A stretch of DNA of 6,350 nt from an uncultured Prevotella sp. (GTDB taxonomy: Bacteria > Bacteroidota > Bacteroidia > Bacteroidales > Bacteroidaceae). Positions 1 through 6,350 of this stretch are shown here, piece by piece. Position 1 is the first letter of the stretch. Every line of letters begins with the position of its first letter. Below the pieces are notes generated by a model that was not told the DNA's origin, made no database searches, and saw only the letters and a program-made list of their open reading frames with translations. Location of the stretch: NCBI GenBank assembly GCA_900543155.1, contig UQQN01000120.1:1-6350 (forward strand), read 5' to 3'. A program made the translations under genes and the position numbers.

Positions 1-159
1 TAAAATAATACACGAATTGAGGCATTTTATGCGTTTATTATTGTTGAATATCAATATTTACGGCATCATTTTTTTTATCAAAACCATGCAGAAAAAAACA
101 TGGATTTTGAACACCCTACCTTTCGGGGTGGGATAGCGCATGAGAACCTCAATAGAATG
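1..159. other. AT-rich non-coding stretch downstream of tdk
   Basis: I see no credible gene here on either strand. Two small inverted repeats are visible. The first is CCATG (84-88) with CATGG (99-103), enclosing an A-rich loop, and flanked by a further AAA/TTT pairing. The second is CACCC (112-116) with GGGTG (126-130); read on the minus strand its loop begins with CGAAA. Either could fold in the 3' untranslated part of the tdk transcript, but neither is directly followed by a clean U-tract on the minus strand, so I do not call a terminator. Any gene beyond the left edge could have its leader here, but no convincing promoter box was found. Confidence 0.5.
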
Positions 160-190
160 TAATACTTAATACTTAATACTTAATACTTAA
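160..190. repeat. Heptanucleotide tandem repeat, AATACTT x4 plus partial
   Basis: Four exact head-to-tail copies of AATACTT occupy 161-188, with a matching T before them and AA after. The array starts inside the last base pairs of tdk: the tdk stop codon (187-189 on the plus strand, TAA on the minus) is itself part of the last repeat copy. On the minus strand TAA recurs every 7 bases, at 189-187, 182-180, 175-173 and 168-166, so all three reading frames are closed within 14 bases. It directly abuts a second array of a different unit. Confidence 0.9.
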
Positions 191-762
191 GCTTTGCTTT
201 GCTTTGCTTTATTATAGCACTGTCTGCACAAGGGCTCGTATTCATCCTGTTCGCCAAGGAGTACGCGCTTTTCGTCCTTTACGATGCGGTGTGAGACGTG
301 TGCCAAATTGCCACACTTTACACAAATGGCGTGAACCTTGGTAACGTCCTCGGCTATTGCCATAAGTTGGGGCATAGGACCGAAGGGAACACCTTTAAAG
401 TCCATGTCTAACCCAGCAATGATTACGCGCTTGCCACTGTTTGCTAATTCGTTGCACACATCCACAAGCGAGTCGTCAAAGAATTGGGCTTCGTCAATGC
501 CTACTACTTGCGCTTCAGAAGCCATGAGCAAGATGCTTCGGGCAGAGTCTACAGGCGTAGAGGCAATAGAAGTAGCATCGTGCGACACCACGTCCTCCTC
601 AGAATAGCGTGTGTCGATGGCGGGTTTGTATATCTCAACACGTTGACGCGCAATGCGTGCACGTTTTAGTCGACGAATGAGTTCTTCGGTTTTACCTGAG
701 AACATTGAACCGCAAATCACTTCGATGCGGCCACAAGATAGGTTAGATGGTTCTTGATACAT
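187..762 (-). CDS. tdk: Thymidine kinase, type II (zinc-binding, TK1-like)
   Basis: Cytosolic thymidine kinase (EC 2.7.1.21), which phosphorylates thymidine with ATP to give dTMP in pyrimidine salvage. The 191 residues match the usual length of the family. Visible in order: the P-loop GSMFSGKT at 18-25; DEAQFF at 90-95, which holds the catalytic-base glutamate E91; GLDMDFKG at 117-124; and four zinc-ligand cysteines as CVKC (147, 150) and CRQC (179, 182). The substrate-binding lasso lies between the cysteine pairs, with the G-x4-Y element at G170 and Y175. The start is well fixed: an in-frame TAA sits just 3 bases upstream of the ATG (766-768 on the plus strand). No Shine-Dalgarno sequence is seen, as is common in Bacteroidota. 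It follows the exporter gene in the same orientation with 69 bp between, most of which is a strong hairpin. The C-terminal tail is encoded by a pentamer repeat and is probably unimportant for catalysis. The identification is secure. Confidence 0.97.
   Translation of the reverse strand: MYQEPSNLSCGRIEVICGSMFSGKTEELIRRLKRARIARQRVEIYKPAIDTRYSEEDVVSHDATSIASTPVDSARSILLMASEAQVVGIDEAQFFDDSLVDVCNELANSGKRVIIAGLDMDFKGVPFGPMPQLMAIAEDVTKVHAICVKCGNLAHVSHRIVKDEKRVLLGEQDEYEPLCRQCYNKAKQSKA
191..210. repeat. Pentanucleotide tandem repeat, GCTTT x4, inside the tdk 3' end
   Basis: Four exact copies of GCTTT (AAAGC on the coding strand) lie within the final codons of tdk and encode most of the C-terminal Lys/Ala/Gln/Ser tail after the last zinc-ligand cysteine. 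Five is not a multiple of three, so gain or loss of one copy by strand slippage would shift the frame. Only the residues beyond the conserved CRQC motif would change, because the neighbouring heptamer array stops every frame. The repeat itself is seen directly; that it varies is inference. Confidence 0.88.
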
Positions 763-779
763 GGTTTACTGTTAGATTT

Positions 780-820
780 AAGGGTGGTTCTAAGCAATTT
801 AATCTTTTAGAACCACCCTT
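780..820 (+). terminator. Perfect 14-bp hairpin between exporter gene and tdk; U-rich tail on the plus strand
   Basis: AAGGGTGGTTCTAA (780-793) pairs perfectly with TTAGAACCACCCTT (807-820) around a 13-base loop. The U-rich tail typical of an intrinsic terminator follows on the plus strand (TTTTATTTATGTTTTA from 819), whereas on the minus strand, where the genes are, the bases after the stem are AAATCTAAC. As drawn it therefore suits termination of antisense RNA running out of tdk better than termination of the exporter mRNA. On the gene strand it begins about 11 bases after the exporter stop and ends 17 bases before the tdk ATG, so it could instead be a partial terminator, an mRNA-stability element or a tdk leader structure. 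The stem is certain; its role is not. Confidence 0.55.
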
Positions 821-831
821 TTATTTATGTT

Positions 832-2202
832 TTATAATTCAGTCAAATCAACGAAGTCACCGCGTTTTTTGCGGTCTTCGATGAGTTGTTGGAGTTTGCG
901 TTGGCGATCCTTAGCTACCCAATGGCGTACAAACACGTTAGGAATGGCAACACCCAAGGCAATACACATAATGGTGATGGCTGATGCCATACCAAACTTC
1001 ATGGCATTGGTAAGTTCGCCTACTACACCATTCATCTCGATGAGACCTACCAAAGCACGATACATCAATACACCAGGCACCATAGGAATTACACTGGGGA
1101 TAGAGATTACGTGGTTAGGAGCATGCACCCAGTGCACGGCCTTCACTGCGATAAGGCTTGCCAAGGCACTACCTGCGAGCGAACCAATTGCCAAGCCCAT
1201 GTCAAGACCCATGTTATTGTTGCTCGGACCTAAGTTGACAAAGTTACGTGTGCACACGGCAATGATACCACCAATGGCAACTACCCAAAGCAAGCGGCGC
1301 GGAATGTTGAAGATCATTGAGAAGCCCATGGCTGAAATGGCAGCAGCTGCAGCATAACTGATGTAAGAGTTGTGCGGAATCATGGGAATGGTGTAGAATT
1401 GCGTGAGGTCAAAATTTGATAACTTCAAGAAGAACGCAATACCAAACGACATTGCCACAATCATCAAGAAGGTGTTAATGGCACGTGTTAAGCCCACTTG
1501 TATGTAATTGTCGAGCATATCGTCGACAAAGTTAATCAAAGGTACACCAGGCACAATAAAGAGAGCACAAGCCAAGAGCGGGTGGAGTGGGGTATCAGTC
1601 CACGAAGCTGGGAGGAAAGTAGTAGCCCAAGCAATGACTGTACTGATAAAAGCAGCAATGGCAATGCCCATATAGTTGTTCAAGCCTTTGCGCAACATCA
1701 GACCACGCAGATACATACCAATGGCGGCAGCAAACGAGGCATAGAAGAAGGCAGTCCAGTCGCAACCAAACTGAATGCAGAAGCCACCACAGGCAAAACC
1801 AGTACCGATAGCAACTTGCACAGGTGTGTAGTTACGTGGGCGGCGGGCAATTTCTTCGAGTTCTTCAGCATATTGCTCAATGCTATAGTCCTCGCGTATA
1901 GCTTTCCACGAGAGTTTACTGATAAGCGAGATGGTAGTCATGTTAATGCCATGCTTATCGCAGCGTTGGAATTTGCTGTACGAGTGTTCATTGTCGCTGA
2001 GGTTCACCATCAGCATGTTGAACTGCACATAGATGTGCAAGTGCTCTTCGGGCAGACCGAGGAAGGCAGCTGTGCGCTTCATATTGCGCATAATGCGATT
2101 GGTGTCGGCGGCGCTTTCCACCAACAATTGTCCGGTGCGGAGCAACAAATCGAGCTTATGTCTGATGAGTTGTTCGCGCGTCAGTTCAGTTTCTTTTGCC
2201 AT
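832..2202 (-). CDS. Threonine/serine exporter (ThrE) family membrane protein, fused YjjP-YjjB type
   Basis: Inner-membrane transporter of the ThrE family, 456 residues from the ATG chosen here. Family members export threonine and serine (ThrE of Corynebacterium) or succinate (YjjP/YjjB of E. coli). An N-terminal cytosolic segment (about 1-125) carries the family's G-x-L-L-x-E-S-A-A-x-T-x-R-I pattern at 25-37. Two hydrophobic halves follow, about 127-260 and 280-425, each with several membrane segments and a Pro-Gly element: VPGVPLINFVDD at 217-228 and IPMVPGVLMYRAL at 372-384. This is the layout expected when the E. coli YjjP and YjjB subunits are joined in one chain. The tail (about 427-456) is charged and cytosolic. 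The frame also allows a TTG start 36 bases upstream (2236-2238), but ATG at 2200-2202 gives the usual MAKETELTREQ opening, and the TTG overlaps a likely promoter box. The substrate is unproven; amino acid or dicarboxylate export are both plausible. Confidence 0.9.
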   Translation of the reverse strand: MAKETELTREQLIRHKLDLLLRTGQLLVESAADTNRIMRNMKRTAAFLGLPEEHLHIYVQFNMLMVNLSDNEHSYSKFQRCDKHGINMTTISLISKLSWKAIREDYSIEQYAEELEEIARRPRNYTPVQVAIGTGFACGGFCIQFGCDWTAFFYASFAAAIGMYLRGLMLRKGLNNYMGIAIAAFISTVIAWATTFLPASWTDTPLHPLLACALFIVPGVPLINFVDDMLDNYIQVGLTRAINTFLMIVAMSFGIAFFLKLSNFDLTQFYTIPMIPHNSYISYAAAAAISAMGFSMIFNIPRRLLWVVAIGGIIAVCTRNFVNLGPSNNNMGLDMGLAIGSLAGSALASLIAVKAVHWVHAPNHVISIPSVIPMVPGVLMYRALVGLIEMNGVVGELTNAMKFGMASAITIMCIALGVAIPNVFVRHWVAKDRQRKLQQLIEDRKKRGDFVDLTEL

Positions 2203-2235
2203 TAAGTATTTTGATTGTGTATTTGTTTTCGGCTG

Positions 2236-2243
2236 CAAATTTA
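2236..2243 (-). promoter_or_regulatory. Candidate Bacteroidota -7 promoter box for the exporter gene
   Basis: The minus strand reads TAAATTTG, an exact match to the Bacteroidota sigma-ABfr -7 consensus TAnnTTTG. Transcription would begin near 2229, leaving a leader of about 27 bases before the ATG at 2202. A TTTG (2256-2259) lies upstream but only 12 bases away, closer than the usual -33 spacing, so the upstream half is poor. The box lies just after the terminator of the preceding operon, where a promoter is expected. Confidence 0.5.
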
Positions 2244-2261
2244 CAAAAAATTAAGCAAAGC

Positions 2262-2276
2262 ACTTGAATTTCAAGT
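2262..2276. promoter_or_regulatory. 15-bp perfect odd palindrome, possible operator
   Basis: ACTTGAA-T-TTCAAGT is a perfect inverted repeat of 7-base arms around one base. It would sit at about -33 to -47 from the start site inferred from the -7 box, the usual place for an activator or repressor half-site pair. It is too AT-rich and too short-looped to be a good RNA hairpin. Binding by a regulator is inference from position and symmetry only. Confidence 0.35.
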
Positions 2277-2280
2277 AAGG

Positions 2281-2327
2281 AAACGAAAAAAGCATCCCGT
2301 TAGACCTAAAAATCTAACAGGATGCTT
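2281..2327 (-). terminator. Intrinsic terminator of the SusC-SusD operon
   Basis: On the minus strand a stem of 14 positions with a single mismatch (2291-2304 with 2313-2326; the mismatch is C2298/A2319) and an 8-base loop is followed at once by a run of six T and then CGTTT. It begins 37 bases after the SusD stop codon. This is a textbook rho-independent terminator and separates the outer-membrane uptake operon from the exporter gene. Confidence 0.88.
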
Positions 2328-2363
2328 AGTTGTTTATGGTTATCTATTTTTTAAGACCTCTGA

Positions 2364-3914
2364 TTATTGGTCAGCATCTTTCATGTTTGAATTGTATTGC
2401 AATTCTTGGTTAGGAATTGCGAAAACAACTTCCTTAGAATCGTAGTTGATTACACGTGCACTACCATCAGCGCCAATGCCATATTTGGGATCGTTGGCAG
2501 GGCAAGTCATGTTTTTCTTGAAACGCTTGAAGGTTTGGAGACTCTTACCTTCCCCCCACATTTCTACACGCCAGTTAAAGAAAATCTCATCGAGGAGCTG
2601 GTCGTTAGTCATGCTTGCAAGTGAGGCAGCGGTAGTTTCATCGCGGTTATCAAGGATAGCCTTGAGATAAGTGGCAGCGCTTGCTGTGTGACCTTCGCGA
2701 GCTTCAGCTTCAGCAGCAATGAGGTAGCATTCCTCAATACGCATAAAGTGGATATCGCTTTCCCAACTACGGTCGCCCATGATTTCAGAAGAACGATCTG
2801 AGTGGAACTTGCCAGTAGGCAACAGTGCGAGTGGACTACCTTGCCAAGCTGCGTAGTAGGGGCTGGTTGTAAACCATTCGCGACGTGCATCACTTTCGGG
2901 GATTTGGTTAAAGAGGTCAGAGTTGATAACCTTGAAGTCACCTGCGGCAGTGTAGCTATAAGTGTAAAGGTCCATCATGCCCCAGAAGGTACACAAACCA
3001 CCTGTGTTATCGGCTGTGATGTCAATACCCCACAACCAGTCGTTGTTATTTACGGTGTTAAAGCCGTAGTTCAAGTCGCTCTTCGGGAGGATAGCCTTGC
3101 CAGCACCTTGTGCAGCTTCGATAGCGAGGTCAGCATTAGCCTTAGCGTTTGCATTGTCGCCCATCTGCAAGTAAGCATAAGCCTTCAAAGTGTAGGCAAC
3201 AGCCAAACTCGGTTGGTCGATTGTTGAAGTGTAACCAGCTTCGGCAGCAGCCTTGAAAGCCTCGATAGCACCATTAAGGTCGAAGAGAATTTGTTCGTAA
3301 ACCTTAGCTGTGGTTTCGGGACCCTTTGCCGTAGCAGACTGTTCGCGATAGATAGGAATAACCTTCTTATCCTTATAAGTAGCGTAGTCACCAGTGAAAA
3401 GGTTCACCAAGTTGCTATAAGCAAAAGCTCTTGCAGTTTTAGCTTGTGCATAATAGAGCTTGTAACTTGCATTTTCGGGAGCAACTTCATCGCTACCAAG
3501 GGTAGTGAAGGTAAAGTTACTTGCGTTGATAACCTTATAATAGAAGTACCAATTGCTGGCAGTATTGTTCTTGTTTGCGGCAGTGCCTTGTGCTTCTGAA
3601 ATGAAGTAGCCGTAGCTTGAACCACGTGACATTACCATATCGTGCGACATGAGATCGGTTGAGATGTCTACAGATTTCTGTCCGAAGTCGCTTTGTGAAT
3701 CTGTACCACCTGCCTGCCAACGAATGAGTGAGGTGGTGATACCCTGAGTTTGTCCGAGCAATACTTTAGGGTTCCACTTTGCAGACTCTTCAAGTTGGTC
3801 GGGGGTAATGAAGCTACCATCTGTTTCGCGGTCGAGGAAACTATCTGAGCAAGCTGAGAACGACAGCAAGGCAGCAGCCATAACCGGGATATATGCTAAA
3901 AACTTATATTTCAT
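2364..3914 (-). CDS. SusD/RagB family outer-membrane nutrient-binding lipoprotein
   Basis: Surface lipoprotein of 516 residues that acts as the substrate-binding lid on its SusC transporter. The signal peptide has a basic MKYK start, a hydrophobic stretch 6-19 and lipobox FSAC with the acylated cysteine at 22; the mature protein opens CSDSFLD, usual for the family. Helical TPR-like segments cover about 155-270. The family's C-terminal signatures are present: RIEECYLIAAEAEAREG at 392-408, the RVEMWGEGKSLQTFKRFK block at 449-466 (counterpart of the usual RxE-x-EGxRxxDLxR), and FAIPNQELQYNSNM near the end. The start codon follows directly from the signal peptide. It lies 74 bp after the SusC gene in the same orientation and ends the operon at a terminator. 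The ligand cannot be read from the sequence: several aromatic residues (W66, Y101, Y103, W293, W295, W311) could form a binding surface, but that is a guess. Family assignment is secure. Confidence 0.95.
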   Translation of the reverse strand: MKYKFLAYIPVMAAALLSFSACSDSFLDRETDGSFITPDQLEESAKWNPKVLLGQTQGITTSLIRWQAGGTDSQSDFGQKSVDISTDLMSHDMVMSRGSSYGYFISEAQGTAANKNNTASNWYFYYKVINASNFTFTTLGSDEVAPENASYKLYYAQAKTARAFAYSNLVNLFTGDYATYKDKKVIPIYREQSATAKGPETTAKVYEQILFDLNGAIEAFKAAAEAGYTSTIDQPSLAVAYTLKAYAYLQMGDNANAKANADLAIEAAQGAGKAILPKSDLNYGFNTVNNNDWLWGIDITADNTGGLCTFWGMMDLYTYSYTAAGDFKVINSDLFNQIPESDARREWFTTSPYYAAWQGSPLALLPTGKFHSDRSSEIMGDRSWESDIHFMRIEECYLIAAEAEAREGHTASAATYLKAILDNRDETTAASLASMTNDQLLDEIFFNWRVEMWGEGKSLQTFKRFKKNMTCPANDPKYGIGADGSARVINYDSKEVVFAIPNQELQYNSNMKDADQ

Positions 3915-3988
3915 GATTTAATTTCTTTTTATTGTGCTATGGATAAGCAGTTGAAATTTCTCAATTTGTTTTACGCAGTCAATGTGGA
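3915..3988 (-). other. SusC-SusD intercistronic spacer with A-rich leader for SusD
   Basis: The 74-bp gap holds no terminator-like stem and no clear promoter, consistent with co-transcription. Just before the SusD ATG the minus strand is A-rich (AATAAAAAGAAATTAAATC); this is the usual weak translation-initiation context in Bacteroidota rather than a Shine-Dalgarno sequence. A small imperfect palindrome (3951-3964, TTGAAATTTCTCAA on the plus strand) is present and may be chance. Confidence 0.5.
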
Positions 3989-6350
3989 TTAGAAGTTAAA
4001 CTTCAAACCTACAGTGAAGCTTGATGAAGGCAGATACTGCGTGTCGCTTGTCATACCATCGTTTGTGGTGCCCGGCATAAAGCCCTTGCGTGCGCTGAGC
4101 AAGAAAAGGTTCTCGCCTGTAGCGTAGATCTGTGCACCGTGCATACCACCCAAACGACTTGTGAGAGATTCGGGGAAGTTGTAAGCCAAACGGATGTTAG
4201 AGAGTTGCAAGTAGTTGCGCTTAGTGAGGAAACGGGTGCTACGTGCATTGGCATATTTACCAAATTTTGTACCATTGGTAAGTGCGGGAACATCTGTTAC
4301 ATCGCCAGCCTTTGTCCAACGATTTTCCATGTCCTTGTGCCAGTTGTGTGTACCCAATTCACCATCACCCATCAAGCGTGCGTAAACATAGTCGTAAGCA
4401 TAACCACCGAGTGAATAAGTGAAGGTTGTGCTGAGGCTGAAGTCCTTTACGCGGAGGTCGAAACCGAAACCACCCGTGAGTTTAGGAGTAGCCGACTTAC
4501 CCACGAAGTCACTTGCTGCTTTAGTCCAGTCTGAGGTAGGAGTACCTTCCACAAGGCTATATTGTTCGCCCTTGTGATTCTTCTTGTAGAGTTCTACGTC
4601 AGTTACATTCTCCTGCAATACATTGCCCGCTGCGTCAACTGCATTGAGTGTCTTGTAGAGTGCATAACCTGTTTCAGGGTCAACACCTTTGTAAGTGGGG
4701 ATATAGAAGTCGTAGATTGAACCACCCTTCACCCAAGTGAAACGACTTGTGTATTGATAGAAGTCCATGCGGTTGCCGCTTTCACCATCCATCGGGAGTT
4801 CTACGATGCTGTTCTTGTAGTGTGAACCATTCAAGCGGATGTCGAGGCTTACGTCCTTTGTCTTTACAGCGTGTGCAGTCAAACTAAATTCTACACCAGC
4901 GTTACGCATCTTACCATCGTTTACAGGGATAGAAGCATAACCTTGTGAAAGCGCTGTGCTGCGGAGGAAGAGCATGTCTGAAGTCAAACGGTTGAAGTAG
5001 TCAACTTCACCTTCAACAATACCCGCAATGTTAAATTCAACACCCACGTTTACGTTCTGCGTCTTTTCCCAAGTAAGGTCTTTGTTACCCTTGCGGTTGA
5101 ATACGAACGAAGCTTTGTCGTTGACATTACGAATAGTGTACATGTCTGTGTAGGGATAGTAGGCTGAAATACCTAAACCTAAGGCACTATCATCGTTCAA
5201 TGATTGGTTACCTGTAACACCCCATGAAGCTTTGAGCTTAAGGTTGCGCAACCAAGTTAAATCGCGCATAAAGTCTTCCTTCGTTACGTTCCATGCAGCA
5301 CCTACAGAACCGAATGTACCCCAACGATTACCCTTGGCAAAACGTGAAGAACCATCGGCACGGAGTGCACCATTGATGAAGTACTTTTCTGCATAGTCGT
5401 AAGAGAGCTGACCAAACCAGCTATCGAGTGAATAACCATAGTTGTAACCTGTGAGGTCTCGATAAACCACCGCATTACCAAAGGTCAAACCATTCGCACG
5501 AACCAAGTTCTTCTTTGAACCATAGGCAATCTGGTTGTCAGTCCAAGTAGATTCGTGACCAACAAAGGCATTAAAGCTGTGTGTATCTTTATAGGTGTGC
5601 TTCCATGAAAGAATCTGGTTGCCTACAACTTGGCGTGAAATGGCACTTGTGTTTTCGTAAATACCTGTACCCTCAGAGTCACCATAGAAGGGGTTGGTTA
5701 CGACATTGTTGTTAGAGTGGAGGTACATGTAACCCAAACCTGCAGTAAGCTTAAAGTCGTTGAGGAACGAAGCTTCCAACTGACCATTACCTGTGAATTG
5801 GTCAGCATCTGTTTGGTTGATATCCAAATTAGCTGAACCAGCAGGGTTTACGTTGGGATAAGCAGGACGACCATTCTCCATACCATAATCGTACTTATAA
5901 CCACCTACGTAAGCATCGGGGATACGATTACCATTCGCATCGCGTTGGAAAACGGGATAGAGGTAAGGCATAGAGTTGATGAAGTTCATGGCGTTGTTCG
6001 ACGCATTTTCATCCTGTACAGACTTATTCTGACGAGAGTTAGCATACGACAATGAAGTAGAACCCTTCAACCAGTTGGTAATCTGCAAGTCCATGTTGCT
6101 ACGAGCTGTGAAACGACGGTAGTCAGCACCAACGAGGTAACCCTTATCCTTCGTAAAGCCTACAGAGGTGTAAGTCTTTATGCGGTCGGTACCACCAGTA
6201 AGGTTAACACCTGCATCTACCTTCTGACCTGTGCGGAAGAGTTCGTCTTCCCAACTATCGGGGTTGTATTTGCGAGTAATGCCACTGTTAAAGCGACCTG
6301 TAGCAGGGTTGATAAGGTTGGCACCATCTGCATTCCACATATTATAGATA
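3989..6350 (-). CDS. SusC/RagA family TonB-dependent outer-membrane transporter, N-terminal part outside the window
   Basis: Beta-barrel part of a SusC-type transporter, which imports ligands captured by SusD using TonB-delivered energy. About 786 residues are visible; the frame runs open through the right edge, so the ATG at 6338-6340 is internal. Missing are the signal peptide, the carboxypeptidase-like domain and the plug, about 200-300 residues given family lengths near 1000. Counting from that internal Met, family landmarks are LFRTGQKVDAGVNLTGG (34-50), RADGSSRF (327-334), SWGVTGNQ (372-379), WEKTQNVNVGVEF (424-436), YFNRLTSDMLF (448-458), GVDPETGYALY (552-562), TPKLTGGFGFDLRVKDFSLS (618-637) and the last strand FTVGLKFNF, ending in the terminal Phe expected for barrel insertion. 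No frameshift or internal stop is seen. It is first in the visible operon, followed by SusD. Substrate unknown; glycans are commonest, peptides also occur (RagAB). Confidence 0.95.
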   Translation of the reverse strand, partial: IYNMWNADGANLINPATGRFNSGITRKYNPDSWEDELFRTGQKVDAGVNLTGGTDRIKTYTSVGFTKDKGYLVGADYRRFTARSNMDLQITNWLKGSTSLSYANSRQNKSVQDENASNNAMNFINSMPYLYPVFQRDANGNRIPDAYVGGYKYDYGMENGRPAYPNVNPAGSANLDINQTDADQFTGNGQLEASFLNDFKLTAGLGYMYLHSNNNVVTNPFYGDSEGTGIYENTSAISRQVVGNQILSWKHTYKDTHSFNAFVGHESTWTDNQIAYGSKKNLVRANGLTFGNAVVYRDLTGYNYGYSLDSWFGQLSYDYAEKYFINGALRADGSSRFAKGNRWGTFGSVGAAWNVTKEDFMRDLTWLRNLKLKASWGVTGNQSLNDDSALGLGISAYYPYTDMYTIRNVNDKASFVFNRKGNKDLTWEKTQNVNVGVEFNIAGIVEGEVDYFNRLTSDMLFLRSTALSQGYASIPVNDGKMRNAGVEFSLTAHAVKTKDVSLDIRLNGSHYKNSIVELPMDGESGNRMDFYQYTSRFTWVKGGSIYDFYIPTYKGVDPETGYALYKTLNAVDAAGNVLQENVTDVELYKKNHKGEQYSLVEGTPTSDWTKAASDFVGKSATPKLTGGFGFDLRVKDFSLSTTFTYSLGGYAYDYVYARLMGDGELGTHNWHKDMENRWTKAGDVTDVPALTNGTKFGKYANARSTRFLTKRNYLQLSNIRLAYNFPESLTSRLGGMHGAQIYATGENLFLLSARKGFMPGTTNDGMTSDTQYLPSSSFTVGLKFNF

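Noticed and set aside
827..1357. Plus-strand open frame of 176 codons antisense to the exporter 3' half
   Set aside because: Its composition (repeated Met, Thr, Ala and Pro runs) is that of a mirrored membrane-gene sequence, and no start context or neighbour supports it.
1498..2205. Plus-strand open frame of 235 codons antisense to the exporter gene
   Set aside because: It lies wholly over a well-supported membrane-protein gene, has no family-like motifs or plausible hydrophobic pattern, and is explained by the absence of stops opposite a long real gene.
2236..2238. TTG start codon for the exporter
   Set aside because: It overlaps a consensus -7 box, and the ATG 36 bases downstream gives a more natural N-terminus.
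3951..3964. Imperfect palindrome TTGAAATTTCTCAA resembling the palindrome at 2262-2276
   Set aside because: The likeness is limited to TTGAA and TTTC in AT-rich DNA, the symmetry is imperfect, and it sits inside an operon spacer; chance is the simplest explanation.
6338..6340. ATG as the start of the SusC gene
   Set aside because: The frame stays open to the window edge and the protein from this Met lacks the signal peptide and plug domain; the visible part begins in the middle of a SusC-type chain.
1..6350. CRISPR array, insertion sequence, tRNA, phage or defence genes
   Set aside because: No spaced direct repeats, transposase, terminal inverted repeats, cloverleaf sequence or defence-type domains were seen; all four reading frames are accounted for by known families.

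Overview
The window reads as an ordinary piece of a Bacteroidales chromosome (Bacteroides/Prevotella-like). The evidence is an outer-membrane SusC/SusD pair, which is diagnostic of Bacteroidota, together with weak or absent Shine-Dalgarno sequences, a Bacteroidota-type -7 promoter box (TAnnTTTG), and a thymidine kinase with the wording typical of that phylum. Genus cannot be fixed from the sequence alone. Coding DNA is near 45-50% GC by eye, and the short intergenic stretches are clearly AT-richer.

All four genes lie on the minus strand, so transcription runs from high to low coordinates. From the right edge: (1) a SusC/RagA TonB-dependent transporter, cut off by the window at its N-terminal side (3989-6350); (2) its SusD/RagB surface lipoprotein partner (2364-3914), 74 bp downstream; (3) a strong intrinsic terminator (2281-2327) that closes this unit; (4) a 125-bp gap that also holds a perfect odd palindrome and a promoter -7 box; (5) a single-chain ThrE-type threonine/serine exporter family membrane protein (832-2202, start re-assigned from TTG to ATG); (6) a 14-bp perfect hairpin; (7) thymidine kinase tdk (187-762); (8) two abutting short tandem-repeat arrays over the tdk 3' end; and (9) about 160 bp of AT-rich non-coding DNA to the left edge.

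Functionally there are two separate units. SusC and SusD should form an outer-membrane import complex for a glycan or other oligomer; no glycosidase, surface-glycan-binding protein or regulator is visible, so the substrate is unknown. The exporter and tdk probably share a transcript or a promoter region, but the pair has no obvious shared pathway: one moves small metabolites across the inner membrane, the other salvages thymidine.

I did not find a new multi-gene system. The points worth a second look are small: the twin repeat arrays whose heptamer supplies stop codons in all three frames behind a slippable pentamer in tdk, the hairpin whose U-rich tail points against the genes, and the promoter/palindrome arrangement in front of the exporter.
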